From Macrosteles quadrilineatus (lineage: Eukaryota > Arthropoda > Insecta > Hemiptera > Cicadellidae): a stretch of 64,000 nt of DNA. The notes under the pieces are model-generated. The model was not told the DNA's origin. It did no database searches and was given only the letters and a program-made list of their open reading frames with translations. The translations under genes were made by a program, and so were the position numbers. The DNA lies in assembly GCF_028750875.1 (NCBI RefSeq), contig NW_026542599.1:48827347-48891346 (forward strand), read 5' to 3'. The first letter of the stretch is position 1; the number at the start of each line of letters is the position of its first letter. Below are positions 37,901 through 51,491 of this stretch, piece after piece.

Positions 37901-39579
37901 TTGGAAGTCAAGACCTTGGAATTTTTGAAGCAACTAATATTGATTTTTACAAATTATACTAATAGACAGACACAGATTGAATCACACAACACAGGTAAAT
38001 AGAAGTAAGTTCTGGTCAAGATAGGATAGGATTCCATTTAATAGTTCGTGGGAATGTTTCAGATATTGCCGATTGTAGTGGGTGTGAACTTTAGCGAGAA
38101 AAGCTCATAGCAAGTAATAGGACTACATACTTCCAAGCATGAACAAATCCTTCGAGAAGATATTATTATCAGCTGTCTTTTTTATCATTCGGAGGTAATT
38201 TTTTATATTTCTCATAACTAAATTTTTATATTGTTAAGTATACGATACACAATGAATTTACAAATCAGCATTACTAAACAGTAAACTTGTTTAGTATAAA
38301 TATGTAGTATGTAAATACTAAACCCATGTATTATTTGGAAAAAATTTAACAATTAAAATAGACCTCATGATATATTTAAATTATCTAACCGAGTACTGGT
38401 GTTTGTCCCGAATAATCAGAAAAATCAGTATATATGTCAAAGTACAATAGGTAAATAAAGTTATATTGTAAATGAAATTCTAGACTTGGTTGATTTTACA
38501 AGAAACGTAGGTATTTAATTGTAAGTGTGTTAATCCTTTTAACACCTTGACGTGCCTTGTTGCAGGCTTATCACTGTGGTGTCTGCCAGTCTTAACAAAA
38601 CCATAGCATGAGATTTAACGCAGCTGTATTCCGTCCAACGTCAGGATCCTCAAACACTTTCGTCCCAGACGGTAACTATCCTACACATGATTTACTGTTT
38701 GAAACAAATAAGTAAATAGTTGATAAATACATGGACACTTTAAAAGGTCTCTTAAAGCTTTTTAAGGTTCTGGCCATATTGAGCTGATCTTTTTCCCGTA
38801 TGAGGTTCAAGAACAATCTTGTCAGTGGTGAAGCAAAACACCAAACTAATAAAATACTATAACCTGTTGGGCAATATGGATGGAACATTTAGTAAGGATA
38901 GGTTTGGAATCAAGTTCTCCTCTATAGTTTGGCGATAGCTGTTGAGAAACAAACAATCATGGAACATGGTGGAAGCGTCAATTATATTTTACTATGTTTT
39001 TTAATACTATTACATTACTCATCATCCTATAGTTGTGGGACAAAAAAAACTATAGAATCATTAAACACCGGTAATTTAAAATAAGTGGCTGTCAAGTAGG
39101 ATACGTTATAACAATTCTTTGTAACTGTTTTAGATCTTTCTGACTGTCGTGCGCGTGTTACAACTTTTGCGAGAAGATCTTCATAGAATGAAATACACGC
39201 ATGAACTTCCTTTGCGAAGATTTTGACATCAGGTTTTCGGTTGCTGTCGTACCAAAGGTAGGAACTTTCCTTTTGTGTGTATTGTTCTGCCATCATTCAT
39301 CGGATTGAGTCTTCACTTCACTGAAAAAATCCCCATCGTTTAGTTTTAGGTTATTACAAAGAGGTTAGGGATGGATAAATTGGATTTGGTTGAGACAATA
39401 TTTTGTTTACAGATTAGAATTTCAAAATTCAAGCAAAAAGGACACAATTGCAGTAGGAGGATATCTCAGTTAACTAAATTTATTATTAATCAGGGTTAAA
39501 TTTATATCAGATCAGGGATTTTCAGGTGTTTTTATTAGATAGTTTTAGGCGAAAATTTACAAATTTTTTTAATGAATAT
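34995..39579 (+). repeat. Array unit, copy 11 (interrupted by a palindromic element)
   Basis: Short-form copy split at the TATATA near 35225 by a 1173 bp palindromic element plus a 2 bp TA duplication. Removing these gives 3410 bp, the normal length. The rest follows the copy 4/10 subfamily (TTTAGCGAG, CACATGATTT, GGGACAAAAAA), with a 7-G run and CAATAATAAC. Confidence 0.95.
35227..36399. mobile_element. 1173 bp palindromic transposable element with CAGGGTG ends
   Basis: Starts CAGGGTGAATTTTAAATGAG and ends with its reverse complement. The inverted arms are about 548 bp each (35227-35774 and 35852-36399) around a ~77 bp centre, with only scattered mismatches. The empty site in other copies reads CATCATATATATTG; here TATA lies on both sides, which gives a TA target duplication (35225-35226 and 36400-36401). 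TA duplication and long inverted ends fit a non-autonomous Tc1/mariner-type fold-back element; that assignment is inference. The arms contain matching CCGCCATCTTTGATCC and GGATCCAAGATGGCGG motifs. The 72- and 76-codon frames inside are mirror images of each other and not genes. Confidence 0.88.
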
Positions 39580-42500
39580 GTTAGCCATAGGCCTTTAGAA
39601 CAGATTAGGGATTTTCAGGTTCTTTTTATCAGATAGAGTGTTAGGAAGATAGTTCAAAAATTATTATATTACAAACACATTATTAGTTATGATAGGTTAG
39701 TATCAGGCCCTCCTCTACAAGACATCTTCGAGTGGATCTTCAAATTCAAGATGCTTCATTTTGTGTGTGTGTAGTTATGTATTTCCATGCCCAGTTTCAA
39801 ATCATCATATATATTGTTGCACGAACATACAAATGAATGTCGATTTGACGCGATTTCAGATATAAGTCATAAAGTTGGATAGTTGATTTGGTTGTTAATA
39901 TAAGTTTAAAGAATCAAAAGAAGAAAAACAACAAGAAAATCATGCATAAAAAAGTAGGCGTAAGTTGTGTAGTTTTACATAAATTAAAATTTTATATTTG
40001 TTCTAATAAATAGGTGTTATTGATACGCCTTCTTTAAGTTAGGGGGTAGTTTTAGGATAGACATATATATTTTGTGCTATGTGTATTATTAAGATATTTT
40101 TTCAGTAGCCTGGTAAAAGTTTTAGAAGTTTAACCATGAAAAGCAATAATATAACTCTCAAGGGTTATCTACTTAAGCAAAGCCAGTAAGTGGGGGGGTA
40201 TGGGGACATCAATTGACCAAATCAAATCAGTCTATATAGGTACCAGAGACACCAATCAACAGAAATCATTTAATTCTGTGTAGGCTGTGTCAATATAGTC
40301 AACAAACAATACAAATAATAAAATACTTTACATGTCAAAATATTCTATTTTAGGTCTAAAAACAGTGATTCAATAATAACAAATTCTTAACAGCTATTTT
40401 TAATTGATCTAATGGTAACAATAAACAGCAGACAGGCATAGTGGAGGCAACTTGTTGGCAAGGACTAAAACCTTGATTGAATTGCCAAGGAGGTATTAGT
40501 AAGGTAAGTTAAAAGGGATGTAAAACTAGATTCCTATGTCAGGTTTTGCATGATTAAACTTCTAAGATTCTTGCCAGGGGTGGTAAGGAGGGTTAAATGG
40601 GCTTCGGCCCTTACAAAATTTCAAAACTCAAAAACTGTGCGATATACATTTAATTAAATTCAAAATTTTTATTTTGAGTTTTGAAAACAGGTTTTGATTA
40701 GTAATATGCACTTTAAGCTTGTGTTACGGCCCTGCCATACTACGGTAACATTGTGGTAGAAACGGGAGGTTCTCCAACCGAACATGGCCGAGGGGGTCCT
40801 TGGGGTCAGAGAGAAGGGGTATTTCAAAAAAATTTTGTCTAGGCTCCTCTCCCTATTCCGGGTGTCCTTTAACCAAAGTATCCCTTGCACCTTATTCCAA
40901 CCCACTGACATGATTTCCTTACTCTCTTCTCACCATCCTGCGAGCTTTCATCAAGGCGTCATCAGAGAGGGAGGGAGCTGTATTCTACTACCTATGTAAG
41001 TATCTTATCTACCCGAGGAATATAATAATCATAGGGTAAAACAATCTTTATGTAAATAGATAAACGGAATCTTTCTAAAGCACAATAATAGTAATTGCCA
41101 ACATTTATGGCTATATTGCTACATTGATCTGAGACCACACATTTCTTTGCTCCATGAGATTAAATCATGGAATATTTTGAAGTAGTCATGCTGTGAGTTT
41201 ACTACAATGGAAAGAATGGATATCAGCAAATAAGATTGTAGGTGAAAAATTCTATTTCATGTTTTAAATTACTACTCACAACAAGAACTGTCGAAAATTA
41301 ATCTGTCTCTTTGGAAGTCAAGACCTTGGAATTTTTGAAGCAACTAATATTGATTTTTACAAATTATACTAATAGACAGACACAGATTGAATCACACAAC
41401 ACAGGTAAATAGAAGTAAGTTCTGGTCAAGATAGGATAGGATTCCATTTAATAGTTCGTGGGAATGTTTCAGATATTGCCGATTGTAGTGGGTGTGAACT
41501 TTTGCGAGAAAACCTCATAGCAAGTAATAGGACTACGTACTTCCAAGCATGAACAAATCCTTCGAGAAGATGTTATTATCAGCTGTCTTTTTTATCATTC
41601 GGAGGTAATTTTTTATATTTCTCATAACTAAATTTTTATATTGTTAAGTATACGATACACAATGAATTTACAAATCAGCATTACTAAACAGTAAACTTGT
41701 TTAGTATAAATATGTAGTATGTAAATACTAAACCCATGTATTATTTGGAAAAAATTTAACAATTAAAATAGACCTCATGATATATTTAAATTATCTAACC
41801 GAGTACTGGTGTTTGTCCCGAATAATCAGAAAAATCTGTATATATGTCAAAGTACAATAGGTAAATAAAGTTATATTGTAAATGAAATTCTAGACTTGGT
41901 TGATTTTACAAGAAACGTATGTATTTAATTGTAAGTGTGTTAATCCTTTTAACACCTTGACGTGCCTTGTTGCAGGCTTATCACTGTGGTGTCTGCCAGT
42001 CTTAACAAAACCATAGCATGAGATTTAACGCAGCTGTATTCCGTTCAACGTCAGGATCCTCAAACACTTTCGTCCCAGACGGTAACTATCCTACACGTGA
42101 TTTACTGTTTGAAACAAATAAGTAAATAGTTGATAAATACATGGACACTTTAAAAGGTCTCTTAAAGCTTTTTAAGGTTCTGGCCATATTGAGCTGATCT
42201 TTTTCCCGTATGAGGTTCAAGAACAATCTTGTCAGTGGTGAAGCAAAACACCAAACTAATAAAATACTATAACCTGTTGGACAATATGGATGGAACGATG
42301 GAACATTTAGTAAGGATAGGTTTGGAATCAAGTTCTCCTCTATAGTTTGGCGATAGCTGTTGAGAAACAAACAATCATGGAACATGGTGGAAGCGTCAAT
42401 TATATTTTACTATGTTTTTTAATACTATTACATTACTCATCATCCTATAGTTGTGGGACCAAAAAAACTATAGAATCATTAAACACCGGTAATTTAAAAT

Positions 42501-42650
42501 AAGTGGCTGTCAAGTAGGATACGTTATAACAATTCTTTGTAACTGTTTTAGATCTTTCTGACTGTCGTGCGCGTGTTACAACTTTTGCGAGAAGATCTTC
42601 ATAGAATGAAATACACGCATGAACTTCCTTTGCGAAGATTTTGACATCAG

Positions 42651-43486
42651 GTGTCTTCTGTAGAATTCTGAGGTAATTTTTTATATTTCTTGTAACTAAA
42701 TCTTTAAATGTTTCAGTAAATGATAAATAAAAATTTGATAAAAGATATTTTAAAAACATAAGTAATACGACCTTGGTACCATATTTGAATAGCCTCTTCG
42801 GCTAGGACACCTGCTCAATGTAGACTTTTTTGTTACAAACAGCCTCATAGTTTTAGTATCAATCTGTACTTAATTTGGTTTCAATGGATCTTATTTCATG
42901 GGTTTTTCAGTGGAGAGTTCATGTTATTTGCAATAATGGCATGATTAATAAAATTGAGTTTGTAAATGCTAAATATATATAATTTAAAAGACAACATTTC
43001 AATATCTTTGTAAAATAAACTGACAAAATATATCTTTAAACTGATGTTTTTTGCTTAAAATGGTTTATGATACCTGCGTATAGTAATCTTTTGTTGCTGA
43101 TTTTGGCAACTAGTTTTGGTTCTTCTGAACCATCTTCAGGTCTAGAGGTGCCAAGTAATAACTTCATTAGAAAGTCGCTAAGAAACAGAGTTCAATAAAT
43201 TAAACATATACAACACACGTTTTTTTGTAATGTGTGTCCGTTCCGTGTTATCGTGTTATTTTAATGATTGAACTCTGTTTCTTAACAACCTTCGAATGAA
43301 GTGATTACTCGACACCTCTAGGCTTGAAGATGGTTTAGAAGAACCGAAACTAGTTGCCAAAATCAGCAACAAAGGATTACTATATGCAGATATTGTAAAC
43401 CATTTTAAGTATAATACAGTAATCCAGAGGCTAAACGACTATTTTTAAATTATGTTTTTTGCTCACTTGGACTATGCTTTTTGCAG
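42651..43486 (+). repeat. 836 bp intron-like segment, copy 12
   Basis: Same length and edges as in copy 6, and I saw no internal difference from copy 6. Copies 6 and 12 also share an 8 bp duplication upstream, so they are probably recent duplicates of one long unit. Confidence 0.85.
43054..43409. mobile_element. Fold-back (MITE-like) element, copy 12
   Basis: Same element at the same offset within the 836 bp segment as in copy 6. It was therefore carried by duplication of the unit and not by a new insertion. Confidence 0.75.
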
Positions 43487-46400
43487 GTTTTCGGTTCCTG
43501 TCGTACCAAAGGTAGGAACTTTCCTTTTGTGTGTATTGTTCTGCCATCATTCATCGGATTGAGTCTTCACTTCACTGAAAAAATCCCCATCGTTTAGTTT
43601 TAGGTTATTACAAAGAGGTTAGGGATGGATAAATTGTATTTGGTTGAGACAATATTTTGTTTACAGATTAGAATTTCAAAATTCAAGCAAATAGGAGACA
43701 ATTGCAGTAGGAGGATATCTCAGTTAACTAAATTTATTATTAATCAGGGTTAAATTTATATCAGATCAGGGATTTTCAGGTGTTTTTATTAGATAGTGTT
43801 AGGCAAAAATTTACTAATTTTTTTAAGAATATGTTAGCCATAGGCCTTTAGAACAGATTAGGGATTTTCAGGTTCTTTTTATCAGATAGAGTGTTAGGAA
43901 GATAGTTCAAAAATTATTATATTACAAACACATTATTAGTTATGATAGGTTAGTATCAGGCCCTCCTCTACAAGACATCTTCGAGTGGATCTTCAAATTC
44001 AAGATGCTTCATTTTGTGTGTGTGTAGTTATGTATTTCCATGCCCAGTTTCAAATCATCATATATATTGTTGCACGAACATACAAATGAATGTCGATTTG
44101 ACGCGATTTCAGATATAAGTCATAAAGTTGGATAGTTGATTTGGTTGTTAATATAAGTTTAAAGAATCAAAAGAAGAAAAACAACAAGAAAATCATGCAT
44201 AAAAAAGTAGGCGTAAGTTGTGTAGTTTTACATAAATTAAAATTTTATATTTGTTCTAATAAATAGGTGTTATTGATACGCCTTCTTTAAGTTAGGGGGT
44301 AGTTTTAGGATAGACATATATATTTTGTGCTAAGTGTATTATTAAGATATTTTTTCAGTAGCCTGGTAAAAGTATTAGAAGTTTAACCATGAAAAGCAAT
44401 AATATAACTCTCAAGGGTTATCTACTTAAGCAAAGCCAGTAAGTGGGGGGGTATGGGGACATCAATTGACCAAATCAAATCAGTCTATATAGGTACCAGA
44501 GACACCAATCAACAGAAATCATTTAATTCTGTGTAGGCTGTGTCAATATAGTCAACAAACAATACAAATAATAAAATACTTTACATGTCAAAATATTCTA
44601 TTTTAGGTCTAAAAACAGTGATTCAATAATAACAAATTCTTAACAGCTATTTTTAATTGATCTAATGGTAACAATAAACAGCAGACAGGCAATAGTGGAG
44701 GCAACTTGTTAGCAAGGACTAAAACCTTGATTGAATTGCCAAGGAGGTATTAGTAAGGTAAGTTAAAAGGGATGTAAAACTAGATTCCTATGTCAGGTTT
44801 TGCATGATTAAACTTCTAAGATTCTTGCCAGGGGTGGTAAGGAGGGTTAAATGGGCTTCGGCCCTTACAAAATTTCAAAACTCATAAACCGTGCGATATA
44901 CATTTAATTAAATTCAAAATTTGTATTTTGAGTTTTGAAAACAGGTTTTGATTAGTAATATGCACTTTAAGCTTGTGTTACGGCCCTGCCATACTACGGT
45001 AACATTGTGGTAGAAACGGGAGGCCCTCCAACCGAACATGGCCGAGGGGGTCCTTGGGGTCAGAGAGAAGGGGTATTTCAAAAACATTTTGTCTAGGCTC
45101 CTTTCCCTATTCCGGGTGTCCTTTAACCAAAGTATCCCTTGCACCTTATTCCAACCCACTGACATGATTTCCTTACTCTCTTCTCACCATCCTGCGAGCT
45201 TTCATCAAGGCGTCATCAGAGAGGGAGGGAGCTGTATTCTACTACCTATGTAAGTATCTTATCTACCCGAGGAATATAATAATCATAGGGTAAAACAATC
45301 TTTATGTAAATAGATAAACGGAATCTTTCTAAAGCACAATAATAGTAATTGCCAACATTTATGGCTATATTGCTACATTGATCTGAGACCACACATTACT
45401 TTGCTCCATGAGATTAAATCATGGAATATTTTGAAGTAGTCATGCTGTGAGTTTACTACAATGGAAAGAATGGATATCAGCAAATAAGATTGTAGGTGAA
45501 AAATTCTATTTCATGTTTTGAATTACTACTTACAACAAGAACTGTCGAAAATTAATCTGTCTCTTTGGAAGTCAAGACCTTGCAATTTTTGAAGCAACTA
45601 ATATTGATTTTTACAAATTATACTAATAGACAGACACAGATTGAATCACACAACACAGGTAAATAGAAGTAAGTTCTGGTCAAGATAGGATAGGATTCCA
45701 TTTAATAGTTCGTGGGAATGTTTCAGATATTGCCGATTGTAGTGGGTGTGAACTTTTGCGAGAAAACCTCATAGCAAGTAATAGGACTACGTACTTCCAA
45801 GCATGAACAAATCCTTCGAGAAGATGTTATTATCAGCTGTCTTTTTTATCATTCGGAGGTAATTTTTTATATTTCTCATAACTAAATTTTTATATTGTTA
45901 AGTATACGATACACAATGAATTTACAAATCAGCATTACTAAACAGTAAACTTGTTTAGTATAAATATGTAGTATGTAAATACTAAACCCATGTATTATTT
46001 GGAAAAAATTTAACAATTAAAATAGACCTCATGATATATTTAAATTATCTAACCGAGTACTGGTGTTTGTCCCGAATAATCAGAAAAATCAGTATATATG
46101 TCAAAGTACAATAGGTAAATAAAGTTATATTGTAAATGAAATTCTAGACTTGGTTGATTTTACAAGAAACGTATGTATTTAATTGTAAGTGTGTTAATCC
46201 TTTTAACACCTTGACGTGCCTTGTTGCAGGCTTATCACTGTGGTGTCTGCCAGTCTTAACAAAACCATAGCATGAGATTTAACGCAGCTGTATTCCGTCC
46301 AACGTCAGGATCCTCAAAAACTTTCGTCCCAGACGGTAACTATCCTACACGTGATTTACTGTTTGAAACAAATAAGTAAATAGTTGATAAATACATGGAC

Positions 46401-46896
46401 ACTTTAAAAGGTCTCTTAACGCTTTTTAAGGTTCTGGCCATATTGAGCTGATCTTTTTCCCGTATGAGGTTCAAGAACAATCTTGTCAGTGGTGAAGCAA
46501 AACACCAAACTAATAAAATACTATAACCTGTTGGACAATATGGATGGAACATTTAGTAAGGATAGGTTTGGAATCAAGTTCTCCTCTATAGTTTGGCGAT
46601 AGCTGTTGAGAAACAAACAATCATGGAACATGGTGGAAGCGTCAATTATATTTTACTATGTTTTTTAATACTATTACATTACTCATCATCCTATAGTTGT
46701 GGGACCAAAAAAACTATAGAATCATTAAACACCGGTAATTTAAAATAAGTGGCTGTCAAGTAGGATACGTTATAACAATTCTTTGTAACTGTTTTAGATC
46801 TTTCTGACTGTCGTGCGCGTGTTACAACTTTTGCGAGAAGATCTTCATAGAATGAAATACACGCATGAACTTCCTTTGCGAAGATTTTGACATCAG

Positions 46897-47732
46897 GTGT
46901 CTTCTGTAGAATTCTGAGGTAATTTTTTATATTTCTTGTAACTAAATCTTTAAATGTTTCAGTAAATGATAAATAAAAATTTGATAAAAGATATTTTAAA
47001 AACATAAGTAATACGACCTTGGTACCATATTTGAATAGCCTCTTCGGCTAGGACACCTGCTCAATGTAGACTTTTTTGTTACAAACAGCCTCATAGTTTT
47101 AGTATCAATCTGTACTTAATTTGGTTTCAATGGATCTTATTTCATGGGTTTTTCAGTGGAGAGTTCATGTTATTTGCAATAATGGCATGATTAATAAAAT
47201 TGAGTTTGTAAATGCTAAATATATATAATTTAAAAGACAACATTTCAATATCTTTGTAAAATAAACTGACAAAATATATCTTTAAACTGATGTTTTTTGC
47301 TTAAAATGGTTTATGATACCTGCGTATAGTAATCTTTTGTTGCTGATTTTGGCAACTAGTTTTGGTTCTTCTGAACCATCTTCAGGTCTAGAGGTGCCAA
47401 GTAATAACTTCATTAGAAAGTCGCTAAGAAACAGAGTTCAATAAATTAAACATATACAACACACGTTTTTTTGTAATGTGTGTCCGTTCCGTGTTCTCGT
47501 GTTATTTTAATGATTGAACTCTGTTTCTTAACAACCTTCGAATGAAGTGATTACTCGACACCTCTAGGCTTGAAGATGGTTTAGAAGAACCGAAACTAGT
47601 TGCCAAAATCAGCAACAAAGGATTACTATATGCAGATATTGTAAACCATTTTAAGTATAATACAGTAATCCAGAGGCTAAACGACTATATTTAAATTATG
47701 TTTTTTGCTCACTTGGACTATGCTTTTTGCAG
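46897..47732 (+). repeat. 836 bp intron-like segment, copy 13
   Basis: Same length and edges as the others. It has two private substitutions: GTGTTCTCG near 47496, between the fold-back arms, and GACTATATTTAA near 47689. Confidence 0.85.
47300..47655. mobile_element. Fold-back (MITE-like) element, copy 13
   Basis: Same element at the same offset, with one private substitution in the central region near 47496. Confidence 0.75.
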
Positions 47733-48078
47733 GTTTTCGGTTCCTGTCGTACCAAAGGTAGGAACTTTCCTTTTGTGTGTATTGTTCTGCCATCATTCAT
47801 CGGATTGAGTCTTCACTTCACTGAAAAAATCCCCATCGTTTAGTTTTAGGTTATTACAAAGAGGTTAGGGATGGATAAATTGTATTTGGTTGAGACAATA
47901 TTTTGTTTACAGATTAGAATTTCAAAATTCAAGCAAATAGGAGACAATTGCAGTAGGAGGATATCTCAGTTAACTAAATTTATTATTAATCAGGGTTAAA
48001 TTTATATCAGATCAGGGATTTTCAGGTGTTTTTATTAGATAGTGTTAGGCAAAAATTTACTAATTTTTTTAAGAATAT

Positions 48079-51000
48079 GTTAGCCATAGGCCTTTAGAAC
48101 AGATTAGGGATTTTCAGGTTCTTTTTATCAGATAGAGTGTTAGGAAGATAGTTCAAAAATTATTATATTACAAACACATTATTAGTTATGATAGGTTAGT
48201 ATCAGGCCCTCCTCTACAAGACATCTTCGAGTGGATCTTCAAATTCAAGATGCTTCATTTTGTGTGTGTGTAGTTATGTATTTCCATGCCCAGTTTCAAA
48301 TCATCATATATATTGTTGCACGAACATACAAATGAATGTCGATTTGACGCGATTTCAGATATAAGTCATAAAGTTGGATAGTTGATTTGGTTGTTAATAT
48401 AAGTTTAAAGAATCAGAAGAAGAAAAACAACAAGAAAATCATGCATAAAAAAGCAGGCGTAAGTTGTGTAGTTTTACATAAATTAAAATTTTATATTTGT
48501 TCTAATAAATAGGTGTTATTGATACGCCTTCTTTAAGTTAGGGGGTAGTTTTAGGATAGACTTATATATTTTGTGCTAAGTGTATTATTAAGATATTTTT
48601 TCAGTAGCCTGGTAAAAGTTTTAGAAGTTTAACCATGAAAAGCAATAATATAACTCTCAAGGGTTATCTACTTAAGCAAAGCCAGTAAGTGGGGGGGGTA
48701 TGGGGACATCAATTGACCAAATCAAATCAGTCTATATAGGTACCAGAGACACCAATCAACAGAAATCATTTAATTCTGTGTAGGCTGTGTCAATATAGTC
48801 AACAAACAATACAAATAATAAAATACTTTACATGTCAAAATATTCTATTTTAGGTCTAAAAACAGTGATTCAATAATAACAAATTCTTAACAGCTATTTT
48901 TAATTGATCTAATGGTAACAATAAACAGCAGACAGGCAATAGTGGAGGCAACTTGTTGGCAAGGACTAAAACCTTGATTGAATTGCCAAGGAGGTATTAG
49001 TAAGGTAAGTTAAAAGGGATGTAAAACTAGATTCCTATGTCAGGCTTTGCATGATTAAACTTCTAAGATTCTTGCCAGGGGTGGTAAGGAGGGTTAAATG
49101 GGCTTCGGCCCTTACAAAATTTCAAAACTCATAAACCGTGCGATATACATTTAATTAAATTCAAAATTTTTATTTTGAGTTTTGAAAACAGGTTTTGATT
49201 AGTAATATGCACTTTAAGCTTGTGTTACGGCCCTGCCATACTACGGTAACATTGTGGTAGAAACGGGAGGCCCTCCAACCGAACATGGCCGAGGGGGTCC
49301 TTGGGGTCAGAGAGAAGGGGTATTTCAAAAACATTTTGTCTAGGCTCCTCTCCCTATTCCGGGTGTCCTTTAACCAAAGTATCCCTTGCACCTTATTCCA
49401 ACCCACTGACATGATTTCCTTACTCTCTTCTCACCATCCTGCGAGCTTTCATCAAGGCGTCATCAGAGAGGGAGGGAGCTGTATTCTACTACCTATGTAA
49501 GTATCTTATCTACCCGAGGAATATAATAATCATAGGGTAAAACAATCTTTATGTAAATAGATAAACGGAATCTTTCTAAAGCACAATAATAGTAATTGCC
49601 AACATTTATGGCTATATTGCTACATTGATCTGAGACCACACATTTCTTTGCTCCATGAGATTAAATCATGGAATATTTTGAAGTAGTCATGCTGTGAGTT
49701 TACTACAATGGAAAGAATGGATATCAGCAAATAAGATTGTAGGTGAAAAATTCTATTTCATGTTTTGAATTACTACTCACAACAAGAACTGTCGAAAATT
49801 AATCTTTCTCTTTGGAAGTCAAGACCTTGGAATTTTTGAAGCAACTAATATTGATTTTTACAAATTATACTAATAGACAGACACAGATTGAATCACACAA
49901 CACAGGTAAATAGAAGTAAGTTCTGGTCAAGATAGGATAGGATTCCATTTAATAGTTCGTGGGAATGTTTCAGATATTGCCGATTGTAGTGGGTGTGAAC
50001 TTTAGCGAGAAAAGCTCATAGCAAGTAATAGGACTACGTACTTCCAAGCATGAACAAATCCTTCGAGAAGATATTATTATCAGCTGTCTTTTTTATCATT
50101 CGGAGGTAATTTTTTATATTTCTCATAACTAAATTTTTATATTGTTAAGTATACGATACACAATGAATTTACAAATCAGCATTACTAAACAGTAAACTTG
50201 TTTAGTATAAATATGTAGTATGTAAATACTAAACCCATGTATTATTTGGAAAAAATTTAACAATTAAAATAGACCTCATGATATATTTAAATTATCTAAC
50301 CGAGTACTGGTGTTTGTCCCGAATAATCAGAAAAATCAGTATATATGTCAAAGTACAATAGGTAAATAAAGTTATATTGTAAATGAAATTCTAGACTTGG
50401 TTGATTTTACAAGAAACGTATGTATTTAATTGTAAGTGTGTTAATCCTTTTAACACCTTGACGTGCCTTGTTGCAGGCTTATCACTGTGGTGTCTGCCAG
50501 TCTTAACAAAACCATAGCATGAGATTTAACGCAGCTGTATTCCGTCCAACGTCAGGATCCTCAAACACTTTCGTCCCAGACGGTAACTATCCTACACGTG
50601 ATTTACTGTTTGAAACAAATAAGTAAATAGTTGATAAATACATGGACACTTTAAAAGGTCTCTTAAAGCTTTTTAAGGTTCTGGGCCATATTGAGCTGAT
50701 CTTTTTCCCGTATGAGGTTCAAGAACAATCTTGTCAGTGGTGAAGCAAAACACCAAACTAATAAAATACTATAACCTGTTGGACAATATGGATGGAACAT
50801 TTAGTAAGGATAGGTTTGGAATCAAGTTCTCCTCTATAGTTTGGCGATAGCTGTTGAGAAACAAACAATCATGGAACATGGTGGAAGCGTCAATTATATT
50901 TTACTATGTTTTTTAATACTATTACATTACTCATCATCCTATAGTTGTGGGACCAAAAAAACTATAGAATCATTAAACACCGGTAATTTAAAATAAATGG

Positions 51001-51491
51001 CTGTCAAGTAGGATACGTTATAACAATTCTTTGTAACTGTTTTAGATCTTTCTGACTGTCGTGCGCGTGTTACAACTTTTGCGAGAAGATCTTCATAGAA
51101 TGAAATACACGCATGAACTTCCTTTGCGAAGATTTTGACATCAGGTTTTCGGTTGCTGTCGTACCGAAGGTAGGAACTTTCCTTTTGCGTGTATTGTTCT
51201 GCCATCATTCATCGGATTGAGTCTTCACTTCACTGAAAAAATCCCCATCGTTTAGTTTTAGGTTATTACAAAGAGGTTAGGGATGGATAAATTGTATTTG
51301 GTTGAGACAATATTTTGTTTACAGATTAGAATTTCAAAATTCAAGCAAATAGGAGACAATTGCAGTAGGAGGATATCTCAGTTAACTAAATTTATTATTA
51401 ATCAGGGTTAAATTTATATCAGATCAGGGATTTTCAGGTGTTTTTATTAGATAGTGTTAGGCGAAAATTTACTAATTTTTTTAATGAATAT
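48079..51491 (+). repeat. Array unit, copy 14 (short form)
   Basis: Begins a subfamily marked by ATCAGAAGAAG, AAAAGCAGGCG, CAGGCTTTGC, TTCTGGGCCATA (one extra G), AAATAAATGG, TACCGAAGG and TTTGCGTGT. It shares GACTTATATA near 48560 with copy 17. It has TTTAGCGAG in module A but TACACGTGATTT downstream. The G-run has 8 G. Confidence 0.95.

Larger units (their letters stand above)
39580..43832 (+). repeat. Array unit, copy 12 (long form)
   Basis: Long form with the 836 bp segment at 42651-43486. It shares with copy 6 the 8 bp GATGGAAC duplication (42289-42304), AAATCTGTAT, CGATATACATTT in an otherwise I-type block, and GGTTCTCC. Its tail differs from copy 6: GGAGACAATT, AGTGTTAGGCAAAAA and TTTTTTAAGAATATG are the forms seen in copies 13 and 16, so the downstream subfamily begins inside this copy. 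A private TTTTAAATTAC lies near 41265. Confidence 0.95.
43833..48078 (+). repeat. Array unit, copy 13 (long form)
   Basis: M type and long form, with the 836 bp segment at 46897-47732. It lacks the GATGGAAC duplication of copies 6 and 12. Private changes include AAGTATTAGAAG, TTGTTAGCAAGG, CCTTGCAATT and CTCAAAAACTTTC. The tail is AGTGTTAGGCAAAAA, as in copies 12 and 16. Confidence 0.95.
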
